NCBI RefSeq assembly: GCF_000416985.1 | Contig: NZ_ATDL01000015.1 | Location: forward strand, 248,001 to 312,000 | Source: Sphingobacterium paucimobilis HER1398 | Lineage (GTDB): Bacteria > Bacteroidota > Bacteroidia > Sphingobacteriales > Sphingobacteriaceae | Length of the DNA: 64,000 bases | Reading direction: 5' to 3' | Part shown: positions 53,588 through 63,183 of the stretch, piece after piece | Layout: each line of letters begins with the position of its first letter | Position numbering within the stretch: position 1 is the first letter of the stretch | The notes under the pieces: generated by a model | Seen by the model: only the letters and a program-made list of their open reading frames with translations | Databases searched by the model: none | What the model was told of the DNA's origin: nothing | Translations under genes and position numbers: made by a program

Positions 53588-54787
53588 CTACCCATTCAAC
53601 AGGTCTAGCACCAAGTGTACCATAGCGGGCATGGAGGTCTTAAGTGCCTCTTCGTCCAAGTTGAACTGTGCATTGTGCAGACCATATTGGGTATCCATAC
53701 GACCATTGTCCGTTCCAATCAATACAAAAAGCGAAGGGTATTGATGGGAATAGTATGCAAAATCTTCGGCCGCCATCCACACGCCTACATCCATCACTCG
53801 CTCTTTTCCGAAAAGGTCTTTCCAAAGCTCCTTCGCTCTGTCGGCCAAATCAGGATTGTTGTACAATGTTGGATACCCCCTAAGTATCTCCAGCTGTACA
53901 GAGGCACCTAGAGACGCAGGCAAGGTATTCATCACCCCTTCTATCTGCTGCAGGGCTTCTGCTCTCCACTTTTCGTCCAAGGTCCTAAAAGTTCCAGCCA
54001 GGGTAACCTCTTCAGGAATCACATTAGCTGCACCTTTTCCCTCGAAATGGCCAAAGGTCAGGACCGACGGAGTATTAGGATCAGCCTTTCTGCTTACAAT
54101 CTGTTGTAAGGTACTCAGAAGCTGCACCGCAATCATGATGGGATCCACTGCGCGGTGAGGCTCTGCAGCATGCCCACCACTTCCCTTAATCGTCAAATAA
54201 AATTCATCACTGGAAGCCATAAAACGTCCAGCACATACCCCCACATGTCCTATAGGTACCCTTGGACTGACATGCAGTCCCAATACCGCTTTTATACGCC
54301 CTCCAAATGACTCCAAAATTCCTGATTCCAGGACCTGTATAGCACCTCCTGGTATTTTTTCCTCGGCAGGTTGAAAAAGTAAAAGAATCTTGCCCGAATA
54401 AGATGATTGCAGTCCTTGTAGTATGCTGGCGATACCCAGAAGATTGGCAGTGTGATAGTCATGTCCACAAGCATGCATGACACCTTTATGTTCGGACCGA
54501 TAGTCGATCGAATTTTTCTCATCAATGGGGAGCGCATCAATATCAGCTCGCAACACAACGATATCTTCACTGCTTTCCATCTTTCCTTCCAATATACCTA
54601 CCACGCCTGTTTTGGCTACGACCTGATAGGGGATATTCATCGCTTCTAACCGTGATCGTATATAGGCACTCGTTTCAAACTCATGGAATGAAAGTTCAGG
54701 ATGTTGATGGAGATATCTACGGTCATAAACCGCTTGCGAAAACACCTCTTTAACTTTATGGCCTATTTGATCTGTTAATTGGTTCAT
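53588..54787 (-). CDS. M20-family amidohydrolase (N-acyl-amino-acid type)
   Basis: A 399-residue metallo-amidohydrolase. Metal ligands are in VMHACGHDYHTAN (C107, H109), FQPAEEKIPGGA (catalytic Glu pair), VLGLHVSPRVPIG, and the C-terminal YGLHNAQFN; ADIDALPIDE is also typical. It hydrolyses N-acyl or indole-amide conjugates of amino acids; no signal peptide is present, so action is cytoplasmic. The Cys ligand type groups it with HipO/IaaH-like enzymes. Solitary gene. Confidence 0.92.
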   Translation of the reverse strand: MNQLTDQIGHKVKEVFSQAVYDRRYLHQHPELSFHEFETSAYIRSRLEAMNIPYQVVAKTGVVGILEGKMESSEDIVVLRADIDALPIDEKNSIDYRSEHKGVMHACGHDYHTANLLGIASILQGLQSSYSGKILLLFQPAEEKIPGGAIQVLESGILESFGGRIKAVLGLHVSPRVPIGHVGVCAGRFMASSDEFYLTIKGSGGHAAEPHRAVDPIMIAVQLLSTLQQIVSRKADPNTPSVLTFGHFEGKGAANVIPEEVTLAGTFRTLDEKWRAEALQQIEGVMNTLPASLGASVQLEILRGYPTLYNNPDLADRAKELWKDLFGKERVMDVGVWMAAEDFAYYSHQYPSLFVLIGTDNGRMDTQYGLHNAQFNLDEEALKTSMPAMVHLVLDLLNG

Positions 54788-55038
54788 GGTCAGTTATTGT
54801 TATTATGATGGAACAAATTAACTAAAAGCATCGAAACTAAAAAAACAAAATAGACTTTATTTATGACAACAGATACCTGCTTCATGACGATCCGTTGATT
54901 TCTACCAGCAATCTTCTTGTCGATCGACCTTATAAAGTAAATCCGCTTGCCAGCATACTCCATCAAAATATCGCAAAAAACAAATTCTCTTTTTGACTTT
55001 CATTCAAAATCTCTTAAATTCCATAAAAATTAAAAAAT

Positions 55039-55683
55039 ATGCTGGACTACGAAAGATTAGATGAACGACAATTGCTGCAACTGATGCAACAAAAGGACGA
55101 TCATTTGGCCTTTTCAGAAGTATACAACAGATTTTCGAATTTTCTCTTAGCATACGCTTATAAAATCACACAAGACTCTTCCGATACACAAGATATTGTC
55201 CAAAATATTTTTATTTCCCTATGGACAAATCGTACAAAACTGACCATTGAAGGCCCCCTGTTTAACTACCTGATCAAGAGTGTCCGATTTGGCTTTTATA
55301 AGTCCATACGCCGCAAAGATACCTTTAGTAAATACGAAGCGGATTTACAACATTACCTCTTGCACGAATACAACGCCATAGAAGAATATCTCGTTGAAAA
55401 AGAGCTTATGGATCGACTGGAGAAACTTGCAGAGGGCTTCCCGGAGAATATGGGCAAAGTATTCGTCATGACCTATTTCCAGGGACTAAGTCCTCAGAAT
55501 ATCGCTCAAACACTACGGATTTCCGAGCGTACTGTACACAATCTGATCAGCCAATCGAGCAAACGTGCCCGATTAGGATTAGGATTGAGTATCGCACTAG
55601 CTTTGATAGCAAATTATAACACTGACAATCAACCCATTACTTGTTTTTACAAAAATAATTCAATAACTGACGTGAAAATATAG
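55039..55683 (+). CDS. ECF sigma factor for Sus-type locus
   Basis: A 214-residue sigma factor with region 2 (FSEVYNRFSNFLLAYAYKIT, DTQDIVQNIFISLW) and region 4 (FPENMGKVFVMTYFQGLSPQ, then TLRISERTVHNLISQSSKRA). It carries a longer C-terminal tail than the other sigma in the window. It precedes its FecR by 49 bases and a SusC/SusD pair, the standard order for substrate-induced outer-membrane import loci. The TAAGGGTA motif of the other locus is not found upstream. Confidence 0.93.
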   Translation: MLDYERLDERQLLQLMQQKDDHLAFSEVYNRFSNFLLAYAYKITQDSSDTQDIVQNIFISLWTNRTKLTIEGPLFNYLIKSVRFGFYKSIRRKDTFSKYEADLQHYLLHEYNAIEEYLVEKELMDRLEKLAEGFPENMGKVFVMTYFQGLSPQNIAQTLRISERTVHNLISQSSKRARLGLGLSIALALIANYNTDNQPITCFYKNNSITDVKI

Positions 55684-55732
55684 CTTTACAGGGTTCATAT
55701 TATTGATTGGACATCAATCAAAACTTAAAATT

Positions 55733-56857
55733 ATGAACAACAAGAAAGCAGCAGAACTCATCGATAAGTATCTTGCAGGACAATGTACCGCGGAAGAACA
55801 AACCGTTCTTTTTGCCTATTTCAATACTTTCTTGGATAAAAATCATAAGCTATTATCGACTGATGAAACCGATCAACTCCATAGAGACACCTGGGAGCGT
55901 ATCAGCAATCAAATAGGCAAAGGCAGAGAAAAAACGCCTATTAGATCATTGAACCGAAGCAGGCTTATATCTATCACTGCCGCTGCTGCCATCCTCATAA
56001 TAGCCGGTTTTTTTATCAAAAAAACAAGGCTATACGACAGCAGCAATACCATTACGGAAGACATACTCCCTGTGGGAGAAGGCGCCCTCCTAACCTTAGA
56101 AAACGGTCGTACCATCGAGCTGAGCGCAACCCATACGGGAATCGATTTCACGAAGGAATATATTGCTTACCAAGATGGTTCTGCGCTCTACCCGGAAAAT
56201 ACATCGAGAAATTCCATGTATCGTCTGTCAACACCTAAAGGCTCTACCTATCAACTGACTTTATCCGATGGTACTACAGTCTTCCTAAATGGTGGCTCAG
56301 AGATTAAGTACCCAAGAAAATTTGAAGGAGAGAAACGAAAAGTTGAGTTTGAGGGAGAAGCCTACTTTTCCGTCAAGAAACACGCAAAGCAGCCATTCAT
56401 TGTAGTAACAAAAGGACAAGAGATAAAAGTTCTAGGAACAGTATTCAATATCTCAACCTATACCCCTATGTCTACCAAGACAACATTAGTAGAAGGCAGT
56501 GTCTTGATAACCGCGGATATCAAGACTACTTCCCCTTTTCTTTTATCTCCTGGAGAACAGTCGATCGTACGAGCGGATGGCTCTTATGACAAAAAGAAAG
56601 TGGATCTAAAAAAAGAACTCGCTTGGCGTTCAGGACTTTTTTACTTTGATCAAACACCATTTTCAGAAATCTTGCAACAAGTATCTCAATGGTATGATGT
56701 CGATATAACGTACAGTTCTGGGATTCCTCAGGGCACATTCAGCGGCATTATCAATCGCAACCTAAGCCTACAAACTTTAATAGAATATTTTGAGGACTCC
56801 TCTCCACACCAATTCAAAATAGAAAACAGGACTTTACGAGTTAAAGCTCAAAAATAA
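55733..56857 (+). CDS. FecR-type anti-sigma factor (DUF4974) of Sus locus
   Basis: About 374 residues: cytoplasmic sigma-binding N-terminus (MNNKKAAELIDKYLAGQCTA), a membrane helix at about 85-100 (LISITAAAAILIIAGFFI), a FecR domain (GEAYFSVKKHAKQPFIVVT, IKVLGTVFNIS), and C-terminal DUF4974 (PFSEILQQVSQWYDVDITY). The FecR and DUF4974 blocks contact the STN domain of the SusC protein encoded next. ATG 55733 is preferred over TTG 55703, which would add ten unrelated residues. Confidence 0.93.
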   Translation: MNNKKAAELIDKYLAGQCTAEEQTVLFAYFNTFLDKNHKLLSTDETDQLHRDTWERISNQIGKGREKTPIRSLNRSRLISITAAAAILIIAGFFIKKTRLYDSSNTITEDILPVGEGALLTLENGRTIELSATHTGIDFTKEYIAYQDGSALYPENTSRNSMYRLSTPKGSTYQLTLSDGTTVFLNGGSEIKYPRKFEGEKRKVEFEGEAYFSVKKHAKQPFIVVTKGQEIKVLGTVFNISTYTPMSTKTTLVEGSVLITADIKTTSPFLLSPGEQSIVRADGSYDKKKVDLKKELAWRSGLFYFDQTPFSEILQQVSQWYDVDITYSSGIPQGTFSGIINRNLSLQTLIEYFEDSSPHQFKIENRTLRVKAQK

Positions 56858-56939
56858 CCAATAACTAATCATTTATAAACTTAAAACGACATCATTATGA
56901 GAGCACGATAGATCAAGAAACATACGAAGATAACCAAAA

Positions 56940-56966
56940 AAGGGAAGTGTCGGAAGCACTCCCCTT
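56940..56966 (+). terminator. Hairpin between fecR and susC-like genes
   Basis: AAGGGAAGTG (56940-56949) pairs with CACTCCCCTT (56957-56966) with one A-C mismatch and a 7-base loop. No T-run follows. It may partly separate regulator from transporter transcription. Confidence 0.45.
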
Positions 56967-57087
56967 GGCGTCTGGATAACCTACGCTAAACCCGAATTCA
57001 GAATTTATTATTTGATTATCACTGGACGTACAAATCTAAGAAAAACTTCTTACGATTGTACATCTGGTATGATTTGGAAATTTCTAT

Positions 57088-60000
57088 ATGGTAAAACCAA
57101 CTGTAGTCCACTCGTACCCGTCACCACATGGACTTATAAACCGAATGCTATTGATTATGAAATTCACTATCGCATTATTATTGATCGGGGCAATACATCT
57201 CAGTGCTAAGACACACTCACAAACTATTACATTGAAAGTGAATAATGTCACGATGAAAGAGATTTTTGATGAAATACATCAGCAAACTAAATATGGTGTG
57301 ATCTACAATGATCAATTTGTCGATGCACATAAAAAAGCAACTGTTGGTGTCAATAAGATGCCCTTGGAGCTCTTTCTTCAAAAAGTACTGTCCGCTCATC
57401 ATATGACTTATAAAATCAAGGAGCAAACTATATTTATACAAAATCATTCCAGCGCTATCGTTTCTGGCAACCAATCCGACAGAAACCTACCGTCTGGTTC
57501 ATCTCTTTCATCCCAACAGATTAGCATTACTGGCCAAGTTACCAATGAAAACGGAGACCCCTTGAACGGTTGCTCCGTTAACGTTAAAGGTACAGCTATA
57601 CGCATCAAAACAGAGAGCAATGGAAAATATAGCATCACTGTTCCGAGTCATGAATCCATACTTATCTTCAGTTATGTAGGTTATGGGAGCAGGGAAATAA
57701 AAGTCGACAAACGGACAACAATAGATATCAGGCTAGCTCAGTCTAACCAGGATCTGGAACAGGTAATCGTCATGGGGTATGGTACTACATTACGGAAGGA
57801 TCTCACCGGATCTGTAGCGACTGTCAATATGGAAGACCTACTGGAAGCGCCTGTAGGTTCGTTTGACGAAGCCTTAGCAGGGCGCATTGCAGGAGTACAG
57901 GTCAGTGCCAACGAAGGTCAGCCGGGCTCAGCCATGAATATCATCATCCGGGGACAAAACTCCATTACCCAGAGCAACCAACCTCTATTTGTTGTTGACG
58001 GCTTTCCCATGGAGGACTTCGAAGCATCCGGTATTTCGTCGGCAGATATCGAATCCTTTACGGTTTTAAAAGATGCTTCGGCAACAGCGATATATGGAGC
58101 TCGTGGAGCCAATGGCGTTATTGTCATTGAAACAAAAAAAGGAATGGTATCAAGTCCCAAGATCACCTATGGGGGGCAATTGGGAGTACAGAACATACTC
58201 AAAACCATGGACGTCATGAGTCCCTACGAATTTGTCAAGTATCAAATAGAACGTAATCCGGCCCAGGCTGGAATCTCCTATCTGAACAATGGCAAGACAT
58301 TAGAGTCCTACCGCGATATGCCTGGTTATAATTGGCAAGACCGCTTGTTCAGAAGAGGTTCGACGATGAATCATTCCTTATCCGTAAGAGGCGGAAACAA
58401 AGACACCAAATATTCCTTTTCAGGCTCTTTGTACAATCAAGACGGTATTATCATTAGCTCAGCATTTGATCGCATCCAGGGAAGAGTTGTTATTGATCAA
58501 AATCTGAGCAAAAAAATGAAGGCCTCCCTCAACCTAAGTTATAGTGACGGCGTTGTAAACGGTCCCTCTCCTGCAGTAAATGCATCCCAATCTTCCAATT
58601 ACCTCATGTTCAGCGCATGGGGATATCGTCCCATATCAGGTTCCAATATATTCTTAGAAGATGAATTGTTCGACGAGGACGTGTACGCACCCGATGATGA
58701 CGAGAAGACATTTGACTATAGAATCAATCCGATTCTTTCCACCGAACACGAAGTAGTCAAGAGAAAGACCCGGCTCTTCTCTCCAAACCTGAACCTGGAA
58801 TACAAGCTTCATAAAAAACTAACCTTTCAAGTCCGAGGGGGAGTAACTCTGCACAATTATGTCGATGAGAATTTCTACGACTCTTTTACGCGAAGAGGGG
58901 CTCCTAGAGCGACCAATGTAAATGGTGTAAACGGTTCCGTAATCCATAGAGAACGTTCCAGCTGGGTTAATGAAAACACCTTAACTTACAAAAACACCTT
59001 CAAACGCGATCACAAGATGACGTTATTGGGAGGCTTTACGATGCAAGCCTACAATTACAAGCGGTACGGCTATTCTTCCAAACTGATTCCCAATGAAAGT
59101 CTAGGTCTGAGTGGCTTAGATGAAGGCAGTCCTAACGCGATGTACGCCGAGGAAAGCAAATCATCATTAGCTTCTGTACTAGGTCGTGCAGAATATGACT
59201 ACAAGTCAACCTACTTGTTCACAGCGAGCATACGAGCAGATGGATCTTCTAAATTCGCTGCAGGCAACAGGTGGAGTTATTTCCCTTCGGGTGCCTTTGC
59301 CTGGAGAATGAGTAAAGAGAAATTCATGAAAAACATCGATTTCATCCATGATGCAAAACTGCGGGTATCATACGGCATTACAGGAAACAATCGAGTCAGT
59401 GACTTCAGCTACCGTTCCTCTTTAAATATGCCTATCGCCGCAGCCTATTCCTTTGGCGGCCTTACTCCCACCAGAAGCATGGTCCCCAATCTACTGGGCA
59501 ATCCGTTGCTGCAATGGGAGAACACCTCTCAGTTCAATGCAGGATATGATCTATCCCTATTCAAAGGAAAAGTTGAGCTCAATTTAGATGCCTACCGAAA
59601 GACCACCTATGACCTCTTACTAAACGCCAATATCCCCTATACGACAGGTTTTCCCACGGCGTACAAAAACATTGGAAAAGTCCAGAACCAGGGGCTTGAG
59701 TTTACGGTCAATACCACCAATATAAACAATAAAAAGTTTCAATGGACCAGTAGCTTCAATATCAGCTTTAACAACAACAAAGTCCTCGAGCTCGCTGAGT
59801 CCGAAGACAATATCCTGACACCAATGGTATGGGATGGCGGCTATAACGGTGTGCCCCTGTACATCACCGAAATCGGACGTCCGATTGCCATGTTTTACGG
59901 TTACGTATGGGATGGTGTATACAACCTCGACGACTTCGATCTTATTGGCAGCAGCTACATACTCAAAACCGGAATCCCTTCCAATGGCGCTGCGAGAACA

Positions 60001-60591
60001 AGTATCAAACCTGGCAATATCAAGTTCAAAGATCTCAATGGCGATGGGGTTATTGACTCCAAAGACGCGACCATCCTGGGCGATGGCGTTCCAAAACATA
60101 TCGGTGGTTTTGCCAATAACTTCCACTATAAGCGCTTCAAGCTCCATATATTCTTTCAATGGTCTTATGGCAATGATGTCTTCAATGCCAACAGGTTAAT
60201 GTTGGAAGAAAACGTAGGTAACCGGTCACACTTGAACCAGTTTGCCAGCTATGCCAATCGTTGGAGTTTTGACAACCAGGAAAGTCTTATCCCTATCAAT
60301 AATGGGCAGTCCCACTATGGTGTATACTCTTCTCGCGTACTCGAAGATGCATCTTACCTTCGCTTGAAGACTTTAAGTCTATCCTATGCGATACCGCCCT
60401 CCTACGCCCGAAAGGTAAAGCTATCCACACTCAGCTTATCAGCCAATCTCCAAAATATATGGACCTGGTCCAATTATTCGGGTATGGATCCTGAAGTCGG
60501 CATTCGAAGCACGGCATTGACTCCGGGATTTGATTACTCGGCTTATCCGCATGCGAGAACTGTTACATTCAGGCTTACTGCCGGGTTTTAA
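57088..60591 (+). CDS. SusC/RagA-type TonB-dependent transporter with STN domain
   Basis: A 1167-residue outer-membrane transporter. After the export signal (FTIALLLIGAIHLSA) comes an STN domain (ITLKVNNVTMKEIFDEIHQQ), a carboxypeptidase-like beta domain (ITGQVTNENGDPLNGCSVNV), the plug with TonB-box region (LEQVIVMGYGTTLRKDLTGS; DASATAIYGARGANGVIVIE), and a barrel ending RTVTFRLTAGF. The STN domain signals to the FecR encoded 230 bases upstream. Start 57088 gives the long N-terminus often seen in this class; ATG 57145 or 57157 is possible. The substrate is unknown because no hydrolase is in view. Confidence 0.93.
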   Translation: MVKPTVVHSYPSPHGLINRMLLIMKFTIALLLIGAIHLSAKTHSQTITLKVNNVTMKEIFDEIHQQTKYGVIYNDQFVDAHKKATVGVNKMPLELFLQKVLSAHHMTYKIKEQTIFIQNHSSAIVSGNQSDRNLPSGSSLSSQQISITGQVTNENGDPLNGCSVNVKGTAIRIKTESNGKYSITVPSHESILIFSYVGYGSREIKVDKRTTIDIRLAQSNQDLEQVIVMGYGTTLRKDLTGSVATVNMEDLLEAPVGSFDEALAGRIAGVQVSANEGQPGSAMNIIIRGQNSITQSNQPLFVVDGFPMEDFEASGISSADIESFTVLKDASATAIYGARGANGVIVIETKKGMVSSPKITYGGQLGVQNILKTMDVMSPYEFVKYQIERNPAQAGISYLNNGKTLESYRDMPGYNWQDRLFRRGSTMNHSLSVRGGNKDTKYSFSGSLYNQDGIIISSAFDRIQGRVVIDQNLSKKMKASLNLSYSDGVVNGPSPAVNASQSSNYLMFSAWGYRPISGSNIFLEDELFDEDVYAPDDDEKTFDYRINPILSTEHEVVKRKTRLFSPNLNLEYKLHKKLTFQVRGGVTLHNYVDENFYDSFTRRGAPRATNVNGVNGSVIHRERSSWVNENTLTYKNTFKRDHKMTLLGGFTMQAYNYKRYGYSSKLIPNESLGLSGLDEGSPNAMYAEESKSSLASVLGRAEYDYKSTYLFTASIRADGSSKFAAGNRWSYFPSGAFAWRMSKEKFMKNIDFIHDAKLRVSYGITGNNRVSDFSYRSSLNMPIAAAYSFGGLTPTRSMVPNLLGNPLLQWENTSQFNAGYDLSLFKGKVELNLDAYRKTTYDLLLNANIPYTTGFPTAYKNIGKVQNQGLEFTVNTTNINNKKFQWTSSFNISFNNNKVLELAESEDNILTPMVWDGGYNGVPLYITEIGRPIAMFYGYVWDGVYNLDDFDLIGSSYILKTGIPSNGAARTSIKPGNIKFKDLNGDGVIDSKDATILGDGVPKHIGGFANNFHYKRFKLHIFFQWSYGNDVFNANRLMLEENVGNRSHLNQFASYANRWSFDNQESLIPINNGQSHYGVYSSRVLEDASYLRLKTLSLSYAIPPSYARKVKLSTLSLSANLQNIWTWSNYSGMDPEVGIRSTALTPGFDYSAYPHARTVTFRLTAGF

Positions 60592-60616
60592 TTGTCAAAC
60601 GATTATCTAAGGAAAT

Positions 60617-62176
60617 ATGAAAACACTACATCATAAAATAGCTATCAGCACGTGTACGGCCATCTTTTGTCTGTTCTTTGTGGGGTGTAAAAACTTTTTA
60701 GACACTAAACCTTCAGATTTTTACAGTCCCGAAGAATACTACAATACCGAAGCGCAACTCAATACAGCCTTAGTGGGCGTATACGATCCACTCGGCTCGT
60801 CCGAACTATATTCTTACAACATCAGCAGCATGTTTGGTACTGAAGCTGATGAAGGCTACTACAACAGGAGTTCGGCCGAAGGACCACAAATATATGATTT
60901 CACCTCCGCTCATACCCGAATTCGAACAACCTGGCAAAAACTCTACCAAGGCATACATCGCGCCAATCTCGTGTTGGCCAATGTCAATAAACCGGAGATG
61001 AGTACAAGCGCCCGCAATATCATTATTGGGGAGGCCAAGTTCCTGCGTGCCTTTTACTACTTTTTACTCGTAACTAATTGGGGCGGCGTCCCATTGGTCA
61101 CGCAACCTACAGAAAGCCCCATCGACAATGGTGTTGCCAGAAATACCGACAAGGAAGTTTACGAATTCATCTTAGCAGAAATGAAAGAAGCCGAAGCTAA
61201 GGTTCGCGATATCGAAGCCGTCGGCAACGCGGGTCGGGTCAATAAATCGGCCGTGCGCGGAATACTTGCCCGGGTCTGTCTACATATGGCCGGTTACCCG
61301 CTCAACGATCATTCCAAATATGCTGAAGCCAGAGATTGGGTAAAAAAAGTAATGGACTCAGGACATGCCCTTAATCCCGATTACAAACAGATATTCATTA
61401 ATTACGCCCAAGACAAGTACGACCTCAAGGAGAGTATCTGGGAGGTTGAATTCTGGGGAAATGGATCCGATACCTACTCCGAAGCCGGCTGGATAGGCGT
61501 CAGATTGGGGGTAGCAACGAGCGATGTAACCTTGGGCTTTCGGTACGGTATCATCCGGACGACCGAAAAATACTACCATCTTTTTGAGGACAGTGATGTA
61601 CGCCGAGAGTGGACTATTGCGCCGTATAAATACAGTGGCAAGACACCAGTCAACCACGGCCCTTCTGATATCTATGATCGTGATATCGCCAAATGGCGTC
61701 GCGAATATGAACTCGACAAAAGCACGAGCTTGACCGCACAGAACTTTCCCCTGCTCCGCTATTCAGATGTCTTATTGATGTACGCTGAGGCAGAGACCAT
61801 GGCCAGTAATACAGCACCATCTCCCCAGGCCTTTGAGGCTATCAATCAGGTACGAAGAAGAGCTTTTGCCTTACCCATCCATACCCCCGATCCCATGGTA
61901 GACTTATCAGGCCTAGATCACGAACAGTTCATGAAAGTAATAAAAGACGAACGCTCCAGAGAGCTCGGATTCGAGGGTCTTAGAAAACATGACCTGATCC
62001 GATGGGGGGATTTTCTCACCGTCATGAAAGACATGGAAGTAGAGTTATCCATCGGCGGGGCCCCTTCTTTTGCCGTCTGGGCATTTACAAATGTACAACC
62101 CAAACATGTACTATTCCCCATACCCGTTCGAGAGATGGCATTGAATAAGCAACTGACCCAAAATCCGGGATGGTAA
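60617..62176 (+). CDS. SusD/RagB-type nutrient-binding lipoprotein
   Basis: A 519-residue lipoprotein (lipobox FCLFFVGC). The SusD pattern is visible: NFLDTKPSDFYSPEEYYNTE, then ALVGVYDPL, the TPR-like segment GEAKFLRAFYYFLLVTNWGG, and the C-terminal RRRAFALP...FMKVIKDERSRELGFEGL, then RWGDFL. It sits 25 bases after the SusC gene and forms the lid of that transporter at the outer face of the outer membrane. Confidence 0.93.
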   Translation: MKTLHHKIAISTCTAIFCLFFVGCKNFLDTKPSDFYSPEEYYNTEAQLNTALVGVYDPLGSSELYSYNISSMFGTEADEGYYNRSSAEGPQIYDFTSAHTRIRTTWQKLYQGIHRANLVLANVNKPEMSTSARNIIIGEAKFLRAFYYFLLVTNWGGVPLVTQPTESPIDNGVARNTDKEVYEFILAEMKEAEAKVRDIEAVGNAGRVNKSAVRGILARVCLHMAGYPLNDHSKYAEARDWVKKVMDSGHALNPDYKQIFINYAQDKYDLKESIWEVEFWGNGSDTYSEAGWIGVRLGVATSDVTLGFRYGIIRTTEKYYHLFEDSDVRREWTIAPYKYSGKTPVNHGPSDIYDRDIAKWRREYELDKSTSLTAQNFPLLRYSDVLLMYAEAETMASNTAPSPQAFEAINQVRRRAFALPIHTPDPMVDLSGLDHEQFMKVIKDERSRELGFEGLRKHDLIRWGDFLTVMKDMEVELSIGGAPSFAVWAFTNVQPKHVLFPIPVREMALNKQLTQNPGW

Positions 62177-62204
62177 TCTCATTACATCATTAAAAAGACA
62201 AGAC

Positions 62205-63173
62205 ATGAAAGCAATTCATATATACGCAGCTGTAGCCCTCTTCTCCTTGTTGGCCTGTACAAAAGAAAACGAGCAGATCTCACCTGGCAATTTTACGATT
62301 GTACCATTTGCGGCCATGCCCAAAACGGCTACCGTCAAAGCCGGTGAATCCTTAAGTTTTCAGTTCGAAGGCAATGCCGACACCATCTATTTCTATTCGG
62401 GAGAATTTGGGAAAGATTACAACTTCAGAAATGGAAGAGTCGTCAATATTGAACAGCCCTCTCTCTCCATCCGTACACGATCAAGCTATGGGGAGCAAAA
62501 GTCCCTTTCCATCCTACTATCTCAGGATTTCAATGGTGATTACAGCTACAATGGAGTAACTGCTGCTACATGGAAGGATATGACCTCCAAATTCAATATC
62601 CCTACTCCTACCGGTACAAATGCGCTGAGTTTTACATCGACACCTACCGATATTTCTGAATTTATTGACCTCGACAAACCCTACTATATAGCAGTCAGAA
62701 ACGACCTCAAACCTACAACTTCAGGTAACAGACCTACACAATGGGATTTTTACGGCACCAATGGCTTTGCTTTTACAGGTATTGCCAATGGTACATCGAT
62801 CGACATCTTACCCACATTTGGTGCAGCCAACTGGAAGGTGGTAGCTACAGGTTATGCTGGTGGTGAGCTAGACGGCACACGTGGTCCACGCATGTCGCCC
62901 AACAACTCTGCGGCACCGACCAGTATATTTCTTGCGAGAAACACGGATTCCAACATTGCGATGGATGCATGGGCTGTCACCAAGGTGTTTTCACCCACAC
63001 AAAACATCAGCGGAGATAAAGGCACTCTCATTAAGCGGATTACGGACCTTCCGTTACAAGAGTACACGCACATCTACACCACTCCAGGCGAATACGAAGT
63101 TGTCTTCGACACCATCAACCAAGATCGGACATCCAAACTGATAAAGTTCAAAATAACAGTCACAAATGATTAA
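62205..63173 (+). CDS. DUF5017 surface lipoprotein
   Basis: A 322-residue lipoprotein (VALFSLLAC). Beta-sandwich domain start: TVKAGESLSFQFEGNADTIY then FYSGEFGKDYNFRNGR, the DUF5017 hallmark; a C-terminal part ends YTTPGEYEVVFDTINQDR. It is 28 bases after the SusD gene and likely a surface substrate-binding partner. A related gene follows in tandem. Confidence 0.85.
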   Translation: MKAIHIYAAVALFSLLACTKENEQISPGNFTIVPFAAMPKTATVKAGESLSFQFEGNADTIYFYSGEFGKDYNFRNGRVVNIEQPSLSIRTRSSYGEQKSLSILLSQDFNGDYSYNGVTAATWKDMTSKFNIPTPTGTNALSFTSTPTDISEFIDLDKPYYIAVRNDLKPTTSGNRPTQWDFYGTNGFAFTGIANGTSIDILPTFGAANWKVVATGYAGGELDGTRGPRMSPNNSAAPTSIFLARNTDSNIAMDAWAVTKVFSPTQNISGDKGTLIKRITDLPLQEYTHIYTTPGEYEVVFDTINQDRTSKLIKFKITVTND

Positions 63174-63183
63174 ACGAATAGCT

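Noticed and set aside
56896..56910. Four-codon mini-frame (ATG to TAG) between fecR and susC
   Set aside because: Too short to support as a gene or leader peptide; no characteristic codons.
59620..60199. Long frames antisense and out of frame within the SusC gene
   Set aside because: They overlap a well-supported TonB-dependent transporter coding sequence and have no independent motifs.
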